From NCBI GenBank assembly GCA_023053575.1, contig JAKZAP010000021.1, forward strand, positions 3,059,790-3,123,789: 64,000 nt of DNA. The letters run 5' to 3'. Shown in pieces: positions 53,300 through 63,482 of this stretch; within the stretch, counting starts at the first letter, position 1, and every line of letters begins with the position of its first letter. Below the pieces are notes generated by a model that was not told the DNA's origin, did no database searches, and worked only from the letters and a program-made list of their open reading frames with translations. The position numbers and the translations under genes were made by a program. This DNA comes from Branchinecta lynchi (Eukaryota; Arthropoda; Branchiopoda; Anostraca; Branchinectidae).

Positions 53300-53499
53300 A
53301 AAATGTTTATCCCATTTTACATACAAACAGCGTTAGAACCAAGACATTTCACATCCCCATTAACCAAACAAGTATTGAAAAAATCTAATTTGTAATCATC
53401 CGAATTCAAAAGCTTTAAATGTAAACAAACCGCAACATATTCCACGAACAGCGAGAGCTCCAACAATGGTGTGCCAGCCAGTCGGACCCTTTAAACCTT

Positions 53500-53684
53500 A
53501 TGGCTGTTCCTACTTGCGGCGATGGGGCACGGTTCTGAGAAGCCAAAATTCCTGACGTCATGCGTAGTAACTACGAGAAGTTCCTACTTATGGCGATGGA
53601 ACGCGTCATGCGTAGTAACTAACTACGGTAAGTTCCCACTTATGGCGATGGAACACGGTATTCCAACAGCGATGGGACACGCTC
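53500..53684. mobile_element. Fam-H-like fragment
   Basis: GACGTCATGCGTAGTAACTACG and a second GCGTAGTAACTA repeat, ending GATGGGACACGCTC. It matches the complement of the Fam-H element at 58619 (TAGTTACTACGCATGACGTC; GGAACACGCTC end). Confidence 0.65.
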
Positions 53685-54599
53685 ACTATAAAGGCGGCTT
53701 CACACTGACTTAAGACGCCTTTCACACTGGAGTACTTAGGCCTCTTAAGTGTACGTTATGCGTCTAAAGTCGCACTTAACGCAAGAAATCTCACTTAACT
53801 TTAGTGTTTTACAAAATTGAAAATTTTCCTCAAAGTTAAGTGCACTTAGTGCACAGGAAGTTAAGTGAACTAAGTGCACAGGAAGAGAGGAGAAAAGTTG
53901 TCAAAAAACAAAAATCAAGATGGATTTTGAGGAAATAATTATACATTTTGTACGTGAAAGAACTTTCCTCTAAAATACAAGACTGCCAGATTACAGTAAG
54001 CGCTAAATCATCGTCTGAGCTACTGTAAACCATTTTTTCTCATTTTGAATTATTCGCTGATGATTTAAAGGGTGAAAATCTAGAAGAAATGAAGAAAATT
54101 TACTTAGCTTCAGCTGCTTGGTGGGAAAAGCCTTAGTACACAGGGGTGGCCCGAAGCACTCGGGCCAGGGGGGGGGGGGGGTGAGACCCCTCATTTCAAC
54201 GACTCATGGATCCTAATATACGATTCGCAGGTACCAACAAAAATGAACTGTTGCGACTATGCGGCAATGGCGCACATTCCCCACCAACAAATAATTGAGC
54301 CGGTGTAAAACTAGCTGCAATGCATCAGCTGAAATTATTCTTGTAATCAAATTTTTGTATACATACCTTCATAGCCTCAGCTTTACATTTCAACTTTCGC
54401 ATAAGAGGAAAGCTTTCAACGCCTGTACCCGGGACAAATTAAAGCAAGCGCCGCCGGCAAATTTTTTTTTAATCTGCCTCTGTCTAGAAAGGTTCTAGCC
54501 AGCCTTTAAGGTGTTTCAAATCTAAAAAGTTTCAAGCCTAATCGCCAAGTAAATGACACACCGTTCCTCTAAGTAGAGAATACTATAAAATGTGCCACA

Positions 54600-55040
54600 G
54601 GCGAAATTTTGTGAAACGCCGAGGAGGAGACCGTCTTTTTGCAATCCCATAGAAAAGTAAAAAACAGCTTTGAAATAACAAATCTGACCGTAGAAAAAAG
54701 TGACAAAATAGTGGCCACAAAAAAACAAAGTAGATTTGTTCCGTATTAAAGCAAAAAAGTAATTCCTGAAAAAAAAAAATCCTGATTTATGGACGTAACC
54801 CGAGGAGCAGAGCGTCATTTTGCGATCCCAATGAAAAATTAAGAATAGCTATGAAATCACGCCTCTGTCCATTGAAAAAGTGACAAAATATAGCCAATAG
54901 AAAAGAAAGTAGACTTGCTCCGAACTAATAGCAAAAAAAAGTAATTTTCACGTTCAGAACACAATTCCTCAGAAACGAAACGAGGAAAACAGATTTGCCA
55001 GTGCGTTAAAAAAAAAATCCGGATTTACGGACGTAAAGAA
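54600..55040. repeat. About 180-bp tandem repeat inside Fam-E
   Basis: Units begin near GAGGAGGAGACCGTC (54621), GAGGAGCAGAGCGTC (54803) and GAGGAAAACAG (54982), each with GACAAAATA and a poly-A followed by TCCKGATTTAYGGACGTAA. Confidence 0.75.
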
Positions 55041-55430
55041 CTTTTGGTCTTGGCCAGACAGGAGTTTAAAGATATAGAAAAAGACGCCAGGTTCGCCGAC
55101 GAGAACTGAGTTGCGTTTTTTTCCCGGCGATTTGATGTACTTTTGTTTCATAACGAATGTACCGTGTACCGTTTTATTTGACACTCGACAAACTGTACTT
55201 TCATGCCGAAAACTAAAGCAGGTAAAGCTACAGTGAGCTACATCTGAAGAATTGCAACTTAAAACCGATTTGCAGAATTTGATTCTACGCGACAGAAGAT
55301 GCAATACACAGCAAATGAAGACGAGAAGTTCGCTTTTAGAATATCTTAAACATTAAAGAGATCATTTTCGAGTTGTATGAGTGTCCTGAATTTTACGAAG
55401 TCTTTTTAGATGTGCTTTAACACTAGCATA
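55041..55430. other. Fam-E interior, unassigned
   Basis: A 111-codon minus-strand ORF spans 54969-55304, without recognisable domain. Confidence 0.3.
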
Positions 55431-55780
55431 CAGGGGTTTCACGTATTAGGGGTGGGGGTGGATGCCCCCCCCCCCTTCCCCGATGTTGTCGGCTAGTCGG
55501 TAAAAAATAGATTTTTCGCGATTTTTCGTAAAAAGAATCGATTTTTTGGGGGAAACAGTCGATTTTTCTTAAAAACGGTCGGTTTTCTTCAAATCAGTCG
55601 AATTTACCGCAAAAAAGACGGTAAAAATTACCAGCCAGTCGGTAAATACCTTGCTCCTCCCATATTTGATAGTGCTATGATTCGCAGTCAGCAGTGATAC
55701 ATACTATTCGCAGTCAGCTTTGGCTAAAGGAATGTTTTTGCTCCTCCCCCCCCCCAAACATTTTGATTGTAACGCCTCTG
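55431..55780. mobile_element. hAT-like Fam-D, copy 3 (nested in Fam-E)
   Basis: CAGGGGTTTCACGTATTAGG start, TGTAACGCCTCTG end, perfect 8-bp duplication CTAGCATA (55423-55430, 55781-55788). C runs near both ends; repeated CGATTTTTC/GTCGATTTTTC motifs. Confidence 0.92.
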
Positions 55781-56039
55781 CTAGCATAGAGGCCGCCAAA
55801 AATTTACCTCCCGACTAGAATGAGCTATTCCAGCGTCTGCGGAACCCCTCCTGTCCTGGGAAACGAATTTCGGGTGTATATTAAAATCCTCCTTGTCCTT
55901 TACAAGCGTTGTTCCTACCTCAACCTCTCTTTGTAATCGACATTTTTCGATTGTTCTGGCACACTTCTTTCGCGGGTCTCCTGTCATTTGATTTCTGATG
56001 GCTTTTCCATTCTGTTTAAAAATTCTATTCCTTCTTTTT

Positions 56040-57577
56040 GGGATCCCAAAACGTAAGTGGAGGGATACCTATGACATCGCAAAAGTTGTCCGTCTGTCCG
56101 TCCGTCTGTAAGCACGATAACTCTCGAAGGGAACGAGATATTTTGATGAAACTTGGTGTGAGGGTCCGTTGGGTCGTCGGACCAGTCAAGTTCGTAGATG
56201 GGCTTTGTAGCTCTACATTTAGGGGTGGGGGAGGGGATTCAAATTAAGGGACAAACAAAATATTTTGAAACAGCTAATGTGATTGTCAATTATGGGGTAA
56301 GAAGACATGCTGAACACGATGGTGAAAACTATTTTGTCATCGGACAAGTAGTTCGCCCGGAATCCGGCCAAAACCGGAAAGTTTGTTGAAAGTAAAAGTT
56401 GTATTTGAAGTTGATTAGATGTTCGATTTAGGGGTAGGAAGACATGCTGAAGACGATGGTGAAAACTATTTTGTCATCGGACAAGTAGTTCGCCCGGAAT
56501 CCGGCCAAAACCGGAAAGTTTGTTGAAAGTAAAAGTTTTATTTGAAGTTGATTAGATGTTCGATTTAGTGGTAGGAAGACATGCTGAAGACGATGGTGAA
56601 AATTATTTTCTCGACGGACAAGTATTTCGCCCGGAATCCGGCCCAAACCGGAAAGTTTGTTGAAAGTAAAAGTTTTATTTGAAATTGATTAGATGTTTGA
56701 TTTAGGGGTCGGAAAACATGCTGAAGACGATGGTGAAAACTATTTTCTCGACGGACAAGTATTTCGCCCGGAATCCGGCCCAAACCGGAAAGTTTGTTGA
56801 AAGTAAAAGTTTTATTTGAAGTTGATTAGATGTTCGATTTAGAGGTAGGAAGACATGCTGATGACGATGGTGAAAACTATTTTCTCGACGGACAAGTATT
56901 TCGACCGGAATCCGGCCCAAGCCGGAAAGTTTGTCAAAATTAAAAGTTTTATTTGGAGTTGATTAGATGTTCGATTTAGGGCAAGAACACATGCTGAACA
57001 CTATGTCAAAACAATTTTCTACCCGGACATGTAGTTCGTCCGGAATCCGGCCAAAACCGGAAATCTGTTGGAAGTCAAAGTTTTATTTCTAGTTGATTAG
57101 ATAAACGATTTAGGGTAAGAAGAGATGCTGAGTCCCTGTATGACAATCATATTTTACCCGGACATATAGTTCGACCGGAATCCGACTGGAATCGGAAAAT
57201 TTGTTATAAGCTAAATTTCTATTTGAAGTTGATTAGATGTTCATTACTGGGGAAAGAAGATACCCTGATTTCGTCTTTGAGCTTTCTTTTTTCGCCGGAC
57301 AAGTAGTTCTGGAGTTCGGCCGGAACCGGAAAATTGGCAGAAGTGGCAGGAAGTTTTCGTCAAAACAGATATGACTTATAGGGGTAAACAGACATGCTGA
57401 ATCCAAATCTGAACTTGGTTTTCTCAGGTGATTAGCTATTTGGCCTTAATCTGTTTCTGAATTTTAATTGTAAAAATGTTCAAGGAGTCTGGCGAAGACT
57501 GGATCTGGCTAAGACAAGACCCAGTTGTCTGGATCAGATATTGAATTTTTGGGATCCCATCGAAACCTTTGGTCTTG
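56040..57577 (+). mobile_element. Fam-C element, copy 7 (best preserved)
   Basis: TTTTGGGATCCCAAAACGTA start; CATCGAAACCTTTGGTCTTG end, then TTTCAC. Modules in order: GTTGTCCGTCTGTCCGTCC, GATGAAACTTGGTGTGAGG, then seven units marked by GTTGATTAGATG at 56411, 56548, 56685, 56822, 56957, 57093 and 57229 (135-137 bp). Each unit carries CCGGACAAGTA and CCGGAATCCGGCC with a CCGG partner. Recurring 72-codon minus ORFs mirror the units. Confidence 0.93.
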
Positions 57578-58026
57578 TTTCACTTACAGCCAAAGATGAC
57601 CAAAAATCAATGCACATAACCTTGTCTCTCGCTTTTGGTCTATAAGGTATTTCAATGTTACCAGTCAGACTTCACTTTAACAACTAACCTATTGTAATTT
57701 TGACAGGCTAAAATCTGAAAGACCGAAGTTAGGCAGATCCAGATCCCATGGGAGTAGAACAGGTAGCCGCATTGCTGCCCCCCATGAATCATGTCTGCGA
57801 CCTGTCGGGTTACAAAACCTGGTTTAAACGACTTCTTCGGGGACTGGCTTACGACTGAAGCTGTGCAGAGACAAAATAAACAAAAAAAGTTAAACGACTC
57901 GGATTATTTTTTATTAAAATGAATGTCCGGGACCTCGGCAAGGCCAAAATAAACGATTGATACAACTTAGCAAGGCCAAAATAAACGACTGATACGACTT
58001 AACAGAAGGCAGGGGGGGGTGAGTCA
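57578..58026. other. Fam-E interior, unassigned
   Basis: GGCCAAAATAAACGA occurs twice (57941, 57972), a short direct repeat. Nothing else. Confidence 0.35.
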
Positions 58027-58618
58027 CCCCCCCCCCTTCGGGCCACCCCTGTTAGTACAGTGTGAAAGACTTACTTAACCTTAACGTAACCTTTGCTACT
58101 TAACTTTAGTTCTTAAGTGGCAGTGTGAAGCCGCCTTAACCTGATGACTTCGTGCCAATTTAGGATCGCCGTGTGCCTACCGAAGAGCCAGAAATGTCGC
58201 CACAACTGACCACAACAAAAGCTGTAGACTCGTTTACATAGGATATGAATCAGCTTTAAAGATTCTTTTTAAAGTTTAACCGAAAAGGGCTGGGATAGGA
58301 CAGTCTAGTTACCCATCGCTTATTCACTTAAACAGGCTTGAAGACCTGATGAAAATGCATTACTTCGTTACTCCGCTGTTCACAAATAATCGGTTTTCAG
58401 ATAGTGGAATTTCCCTGTCGGATTTGTGGTACGTCTATGTGCATATACCTGTGTTGTATGCTTGACGACAAAATTTACACAAATTTATGTTCACGCACTA
58501 AGCAGTATTCACCAAGATTACCATTGGCCACTGAAAAGCCGCGTTTGTGTTGAGATTCAAATTCTCTGCGTCATAGTAGAATTTGCGTTGTGGAGACGGC
58601 TGTGGATATTCTGAGAGC

Positions 58619-58920
58619 GTGTTCCATCCTACTTACCGTAGTTACTACGCATGACGTCACGAATTCTGGCTTTTTGCCGTCAAGGCTGGAACGATTTTTC
58701 TATTTTCCAGCAGGATCTCACGCCAGGGGCGAATCCGACCAATCACGTTCCAGAGATGCGTAGTTACTACGCTTACCACGCTCCCGAGCATGGTAAGCAA
58801 ATAGTAACTATTAGTTACTATTCCGACAAGGTTGGAACGGTCAGCGTAGTAACTTTTCGTGAGGATGGAACGGAAATAGTAACTAATAGTAACTATTGTT
58901 ACAAGGGTGGAACACGCTCT
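58619..58920. mobile_element. Fam-H MITE with TGA duplication
   Basis: GAGCGTGTTCCATCCT start and AGGGTGGAACACGCTC end. TGA flanks both sides, and the empty Fam-N copies read ATTCTGAACGTCA. Inside, GTAGTTACTACG and AGTAACTATTAGTTACT palindromes recur. Confidence 0.85.
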
Positions 58921-58956
58921 GAATGTCACTACTAGAGCAGATAGTGGAAAACAAAA

Positions 58957-61218
58957 CAAGAGCTGAAAGCTCATATGGCACTTGTAAGAACAGTTAGCAT
59001 GTTTGTCAGATACGGTTTGCAGTTTTCAAGGCTGGATCTCTCTCCAGATATTCATTTCATCAGAAAATGGGCTTGATCTAGTAGATCTGAAATGGTTATA
59101 CCACTCATTGACAACTGTATCTTCCTCCAACGATGATCGGATCGGGGGAGGGACTATATTTTCAAGCCAATCTAATAGAGTCCCTAACATGCCTGCAAAG
59201 TTTCACGGTCATAGCACATCTGGAAGTACCCTAACTCGTGATCATCGGAATTAGGGAAAACCCCCTCCAACTCCCCCCACTGTGACACGATCGGTCCTGT
59301 TTTGTCAATGATATTAATAATAATAATAATATATTTGCAAATTGAATGGCAGGCCGTTAAGCCTCTACAATGTATCTGTGGCTTATGCTTGTTCTTCCCT
59401 CCAAGTCCCATCCCGATCTCTCGACTCTAAGCGCTTCAAGAGATTTCTCCCCCCACCTTCAGCTCCTCCCGATGTTATCAGATCCGTTCCAGACTTGAAA
59501 TTGATCATCTGAGTCACTTGTTCTTGACACTTGACAAGTTTCATGCACGTCTGATCACCTGTTCCAAAGTTATGCATGTCAATAGAATCTCTCCATGATC
59601 ATCGGATCGGGAAAAGAACTATTTTCAAGTTGACCTGGAAGAGTACCTAATATGTCTGCCAAGTTTCATGGTCCTAGTACATGTGGAAGTACCCCTCGAA
59701 GTACCCTAACTCGTGATCACCGGAAATCCGGGAAAACCCCTTCCAACCCTTCTACTGTGACATCCCGATCCATCGACCCTAAGCAGTTCACGACATTTCC
59801 GGTTCCCCCCTCTAATCCCCCTCTCTTCGGATTTGGTCCAGATTTGAAACTGAATATCTGAGACACTTGTTCTTCACAATTGTCAAGTTTTATGCATGTC
59901 CGATTATCCATTCCAGAGTTATGCATGTTTCTAGTTTCCGGATTCCCCTTCCCTCCACCACCACCCCGCGATAGCAGGATCGGGGAAGCGATTATTTCCA
60001 TGTTAATCTGTTTGGTTTCCTCACATGCCTGTCAAGTTTTATTGTGCTAGCTTATTTGGAAGCGTTTCACCAGATTTCCGGTTGCCCCTCCAGCTCCCCC
60101 CCCCCCCCCAGTGATCGGATCTGGTCCGGATTTGAAACTGAGCATCTGAAGCACTTGTTCTTGACATATGTCAAGTTTCTTGCATGTCTGATTACCCGTT
60201 CCAAAGTTATGCATGCTACGAGTTTCCGGAATTCCCATCCCTCCACTCCTCCCACAATGACCGGATGGGGAAAGTGATTATTTCCAAGTTCTTCTGGTCG
60301 GTTCCCTTATATGCCTGCCAAATTTCATTGTCCTAGCTTACGTGGAAGCGTTTCATGAGATTTCCGGTGTCCCCTCCAGCCCCCCCCCCCCAGTTATCGG
60401 ATCTGGTCCGGATTTGAAATTGAGCTTCTGAAGCACTTGTTCTTGAGATATGTCAAGTTTCAGGCATATCTGATTACCCGTTCAAAAGTTCGGCATGCTA
60501 CTACTTTCCGGATTTCCCATCCCTCCACTGCCCCCAAGATGGCCGGATCGGGGAAGTGATTATTTCCAAGTTAATCTGGTCGGTTTCCCAACACGCCTGC
60601 CAAGTTTCATCGTTCTAGCTTATGTGGAAGCGTTTCACGAGGTTCTGGGTGCCCCCCCTCCAGCCCCCAGCCCCCCCCCCCCAGTTATCGGCAATTGTTC
60701 TTGACATATGTCAAGTTTCGGATCCGGAATTTGATTATATCCAAGTTAATCTGGTCGGTTCGCTGATATTCCTGCCAAACGTTTCACTAGATTTGTTTGA
60801 CTAGGACTGACCATCTTTAAACCACAAGTATTCTCGCATTCGCTTTCAGATACATAGTCGCATAGCGCAGTGGTAGAACAATGGACTGTTAACCCAAAGG
60901 TTCCTGGTTCGATCCCGCCGTCGGCAAGCGTTTTGTTTTGCTTCCGTTTTACTTTTTGCTCCCTTTTTACTTTATAGTTTCCGGACTCCCAGATCCGGGG
61001 AAAGTTGGATTGGGGAAGTGATTATTTGTAAGTTGATCTGGTCGGGTCCCTGATATGCCTGTGAAGTTTCATCGTCCTAGCTTGTGTGGAAGTGCCCAAA
61101 CTAGCAAAACCTGGACAGACCGACAGAACGACAGAACGACAGAACGACAGAACGACAGACAGACAGACCGACAGAAATTACCATCGCTATATGGCACTTG
61201 AGTATGCTCAAGTGCCAT
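58957..61218 (+). mobile_element. Fam-A element, copy 5, carrying a tRNA-like segment
   Basis: CAAGAGCTGAAAGCTCATAT start; hairpin GGCACTTGAGTATGCTCAAG and TGCCAT end. The start hairpin has GAA in place of ACG in the loop but keeps GAGCT/AGCTC pairing. Direct units with TGTCAAGTTTC and ATCTGGTCCGGATTTGAAA repeat through 59400-60740. Near the right end is GACAGAACGACAGAACGACA. Inserted in the A run of Fam-N. Confidence 0.9.
60856..60926 (+). tRNA. tRNA-Asn-like sequence (GTT), probably pseudogene
   Basis: A box TAGCGCAGTGG and B box GGTTCGATCC are good, and the anticodon loop is CTGTTAA. The stems fail: the T stem CCTGG/CCGCC pairs at two or three of five positions, the anticodon stem at three of five, and the acceptor does not pair. 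So the internal Pol III promoter elements survive and the cloverleaf does not. It lies inside Fam-A copy 5 and is not seen in the other four copies. Confidence 0.5.
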
Positions 61219-61310
61219 AAAAATCCCTTAGCAGGATCCAAGTAATGCAGTATGTTCAGTTGAATGATACAACAATAAGTTGGCTTTTCAGTTTTACTTT
61301 AAAGATTCTT

Positions 61311-61614
61311 TACGATCATTACTCCCCCCTGATGCTCCGAAAAATAGCAGGAAAAGACAGCAAAATAAACTAGTGCCTGTGAGAGGTCGAACTTCAAGGT
61401 TTATGAACTCGTTTGTGCCCTTTTTTTACAGAGGTTTTTAACAAAGTAAATAACTAGTGTAATATATTTATTTTATTACTGTATGACCAGCGTAATTTAG
61501 CATCTTCTAACGAAGAAAGCTACGAAGTTGGTTTGCCTGAGGTCCACTGGCGTATTTAGGCCATTCATCCTTAACGTAACTGCGGGAGCCTATTGTGGAA
61601 TTTAAATCCCTCAA
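61311..61614. other. Unassigned spacer
   Basis: Nothing recognised. Confidence 0.3.
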
Positions 61615-62280
61615 CATAATACTCTTGATGACAATCTCTCCTTGCCGATTCAAAATCTCCGGCCTCTCCGGGTATCTAGCGGAACCCGATGAAAAATTTA
61701 TCTCAAAATAGCGCTATGAAGTAGTACGAAAAAGTAGCATGCAGTACTAACGATGCTACTACATGCTTCTCCTTCAAGGCTACCGTGTTACTGCATACTA
61801 CTATATGCCACAATTAGCAAGAACGGATGATACTATGGCAAGACAGGATGCTACTTGATACTACTACATACGATTGGACCAGTGTGAGGCACATTAAATG
61901 ATAGTATTCCTTGCTATTACATAATATTACATGTAACGTTTTCGTACTACTACCATACTACTACGCAGGCTACAAATTTTTCATCGGGAAGAAAGCAGAA
62001 GTGGTGTCACAGCTGCTCTCAAAGATCGCAGTGATTCATTTACACAGGATTTGAGTAGTTGAGTTTGAGTCGTACGGACACGCTTACTCCTTCTTCCTGA
62101 GGATATCTGGCGTGTTTTGGACATATAAGAGTATTGGCCTTATTCCCGTTCAGCGCTTCCAAGCGGGCTAGTTTCTGTTAACCCCCTTATGCCTCACCGC
62201 CAGCACTTGGATCAGACATCGTAAAATAGATCCACATGTTAGTGAGTGGAAAATCTGTCATCTGTATCCCAGTATTCCTG
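61615..62280 (+). repeat. Fam-L repeat copy 3, interrupted by Fam-M
   Basis: CTTGATGACAATCTCTCC to CTAGCGGAA, then Fam-M, then AAGAAAGCAGAAGTGGTGTC to GTAAAATAGATCCACATG. Extends as far right as copy 1. Confidence 0.82.
61685..61988. mobile_element. Fam-M MITE, copy 3 (in Fam-L)
   Basis: CCCGATGAAAAATTTATCTC start, AAATTTTTCATCGGG end. AA on both sides; three uninterrupted Fam-L copies show the empty site GCGGAAGAA. Confidence 0.9.
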
Positions 62281-62518
62281 TATTCCTGCCACAAACAAAT
62301 TGTATAGAATTTCACGTGGCAGGTCTGTTATTGAAATTTTCTTTTGTAAAATTCCATTATATATTAAATTTTGGTCTCTCTCTCATCGGGTCAGAAATAA
62401 ATTACTACACACTTGGCGGAAACTGAAGTTCTAATTATGTCGATAGATGGCAGACTGAACGCATAAAAGTCGAATAGATGTTCATGCGGTTGCTTATTTC
62501 ATCCAACTGACCGACCAT
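62281..62518. other. Unassigned spacer
   Basis: Nothing recognised. Confidence 0.3.
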
Positions 62519-62856
62519 CAGGGGCGTCACGAGTAGGGGGGGGGGGGGGGGGGGGGGGGGACGCCCCCCCCCCAGAATGTTGTCAGCCAGTCGGTAAAAA
62601 ATAGCTCACGCCGCGATTTGTCGTAAAAAAAAGTCGTTCCTTTTCTCCTTTTTTTCTAAACCGTCGGTTTCTCGCAAATAGTTGATTTTTTTTTTTTAAA
62701 TAGCAGTTTTCTTAAAAATAGTGATTTTTCTCAAAATCAGCTGATTTCCGTCAAGACAGTCGTTTTTTCTCAGCGATAGTCGTTTTTACCTACAAAAACA
62801 GTCGAGAAAATACCTTGCCCCCCCCCCCAAAAACATTTTGGCTAGTAACGCCTCTG
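62519..62856. mobile_element. hAT-like Fam-D, copy 4
   Basis: CAGGGGCGTCACGAG start, GGCTAGTAACGCCTCTG end, flanks CCGACCAT and CCCACCAT (7 of 8). A G run of over 20 bases (62537-62560) near the left end and a C run (62818-62828) near the right. Confidence 0.9.
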
Positions 62857-63010
62857 CCCACCATACTTATAGAAGTTGGATACATGACCTCTATGCGGTG
62901 TCTTTCTCGGTAATTATAGGGCGGTTCCGGTGATCTTGAATTCGCTTTCCAAAAAGCATAGCGAGAATTCGCCGAGCGCAAGAACAAACAGAAAGGCCTT
63001 GCGCGGACTT

Positions 63011-63180
63011 CATTGTAAAAAGTTTTTCCGTATAAAGATTAACGTTAACTGCAGTATTTGCTACTCGGATTATTCTTATCTCTACGTAGATAACATTAAT
63101 ACCAAATAGAGATAAGATGAATCCGAGTAGCAAATGCTGCAGTTAACTTTAATCTTTATACGGAGAAACTTTGTACAGTG
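63011..63180. mobile_element. Fam-U MITE, copy 2
   Basis: CATTGTAAAAAGTTTTTCCG start, CTTTATACGGAGAAACTTTG and TACAGTG end. Nearly fully palindromic (CTACTCGGATTATTC against GATGAATCCGAGTAG). TA duplication not preserved. Confidence 0.82.
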
Positions 63181-63304
63181 TCGGAAAACGAACCGAGTTT
63201 TTGCGGCTTCATCCAAGTTGTCCCAACAACTAAAGGCAACGCTTTATACGTTAACACAAATAAATGCCCTGAAGCATTATCAGAGTGATGGGATTTTCGG
63301 AAAA

Positions 63305-63482
63305 GGGGGTTTTCAGTGGTCATGAAAGAGGGGATGCTCACTCCGCGCCAACGATGTACACCTCGGCGCGGCACCGGCACCGTCACGGCCCTGCGGCACG
63401 CGCCACTTGTTGTACATCGTTTTTGGGAATGAGCAATCCCTCGGTCATGAACCCAATCGTCGACGGACATGTCGGTCATGAA
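63305..63482. repeat. Inverted repeat around a GC-rich loop
   Basis: GGTCATGAAAGAGGGGATGC and CCAACGATGTACACC (63319-63362) face TGTTGTACATCG and AATGAGCAATCCCTCGGTCATG (63408-63470). The loop is GC-rich (CGGCACCGGCACCGTCACGG). Confidence 0.7.

Larger units (their letters stand above)
54141..58051. mobile_element. hAT-like Fam-E element, 3.9 kb, nested in Fam-F
   Basis: Ends CAGGGGTGGCCCGAAG and CTTCGGGCCACCCCTG, with a perfect 8-bp duplication TTAGTACA (54133-54140, 58052-58059). G run (54168-54181) near the left end and C run (58027-58036) near the right. It contains Fam-D copy 3 and Fam-C copy 7. No transposase frame is readable; a minus ORF at 55781-55987 (KKCARTIEKCRLQREVEV) is unrecognised. 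Confidence 0.9.
53692..58136. mobile_element. Harbinger-like Fam-F element with nested insertions
   Basis: Ends AGGCGGCTTCACACTGAC and CAGTGTGAAGCCGCCT, with TAA on both sides (53689-53691 and 58137-58139), the 3-bp TWA target of PIF/Harbinger elements. Without its insertion it is about 530 bp. A short ORF start near 53921 (MDFEEIIIHFVRERTF then stop) resembles the beginning of Harbinger-type DNA-binding proteins; this is weak. Confidence 0.75.
58268..61310. mobile_element. Fam-N MITE, copy 4, with Fam-H and Fam-A inside
   Basis: TTTAAAGTTTAACCGAAAAG start and TTTTCAGTTTTACTTTAAA end, flanked by GATTCTTT on both sides (58261-58268 and about 61304-61311), an 8-bp duplication. Comparison with copies 1-3 shows two insertions, at 58619 and 58957. 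Confidence 0.82.

Noticed and set aside
56428..56920. Three 72-codon minus-strand ORFs in a row
   Set aside because: They repeat with the 137-bp Fam-C units and are broken in other copies of the element.
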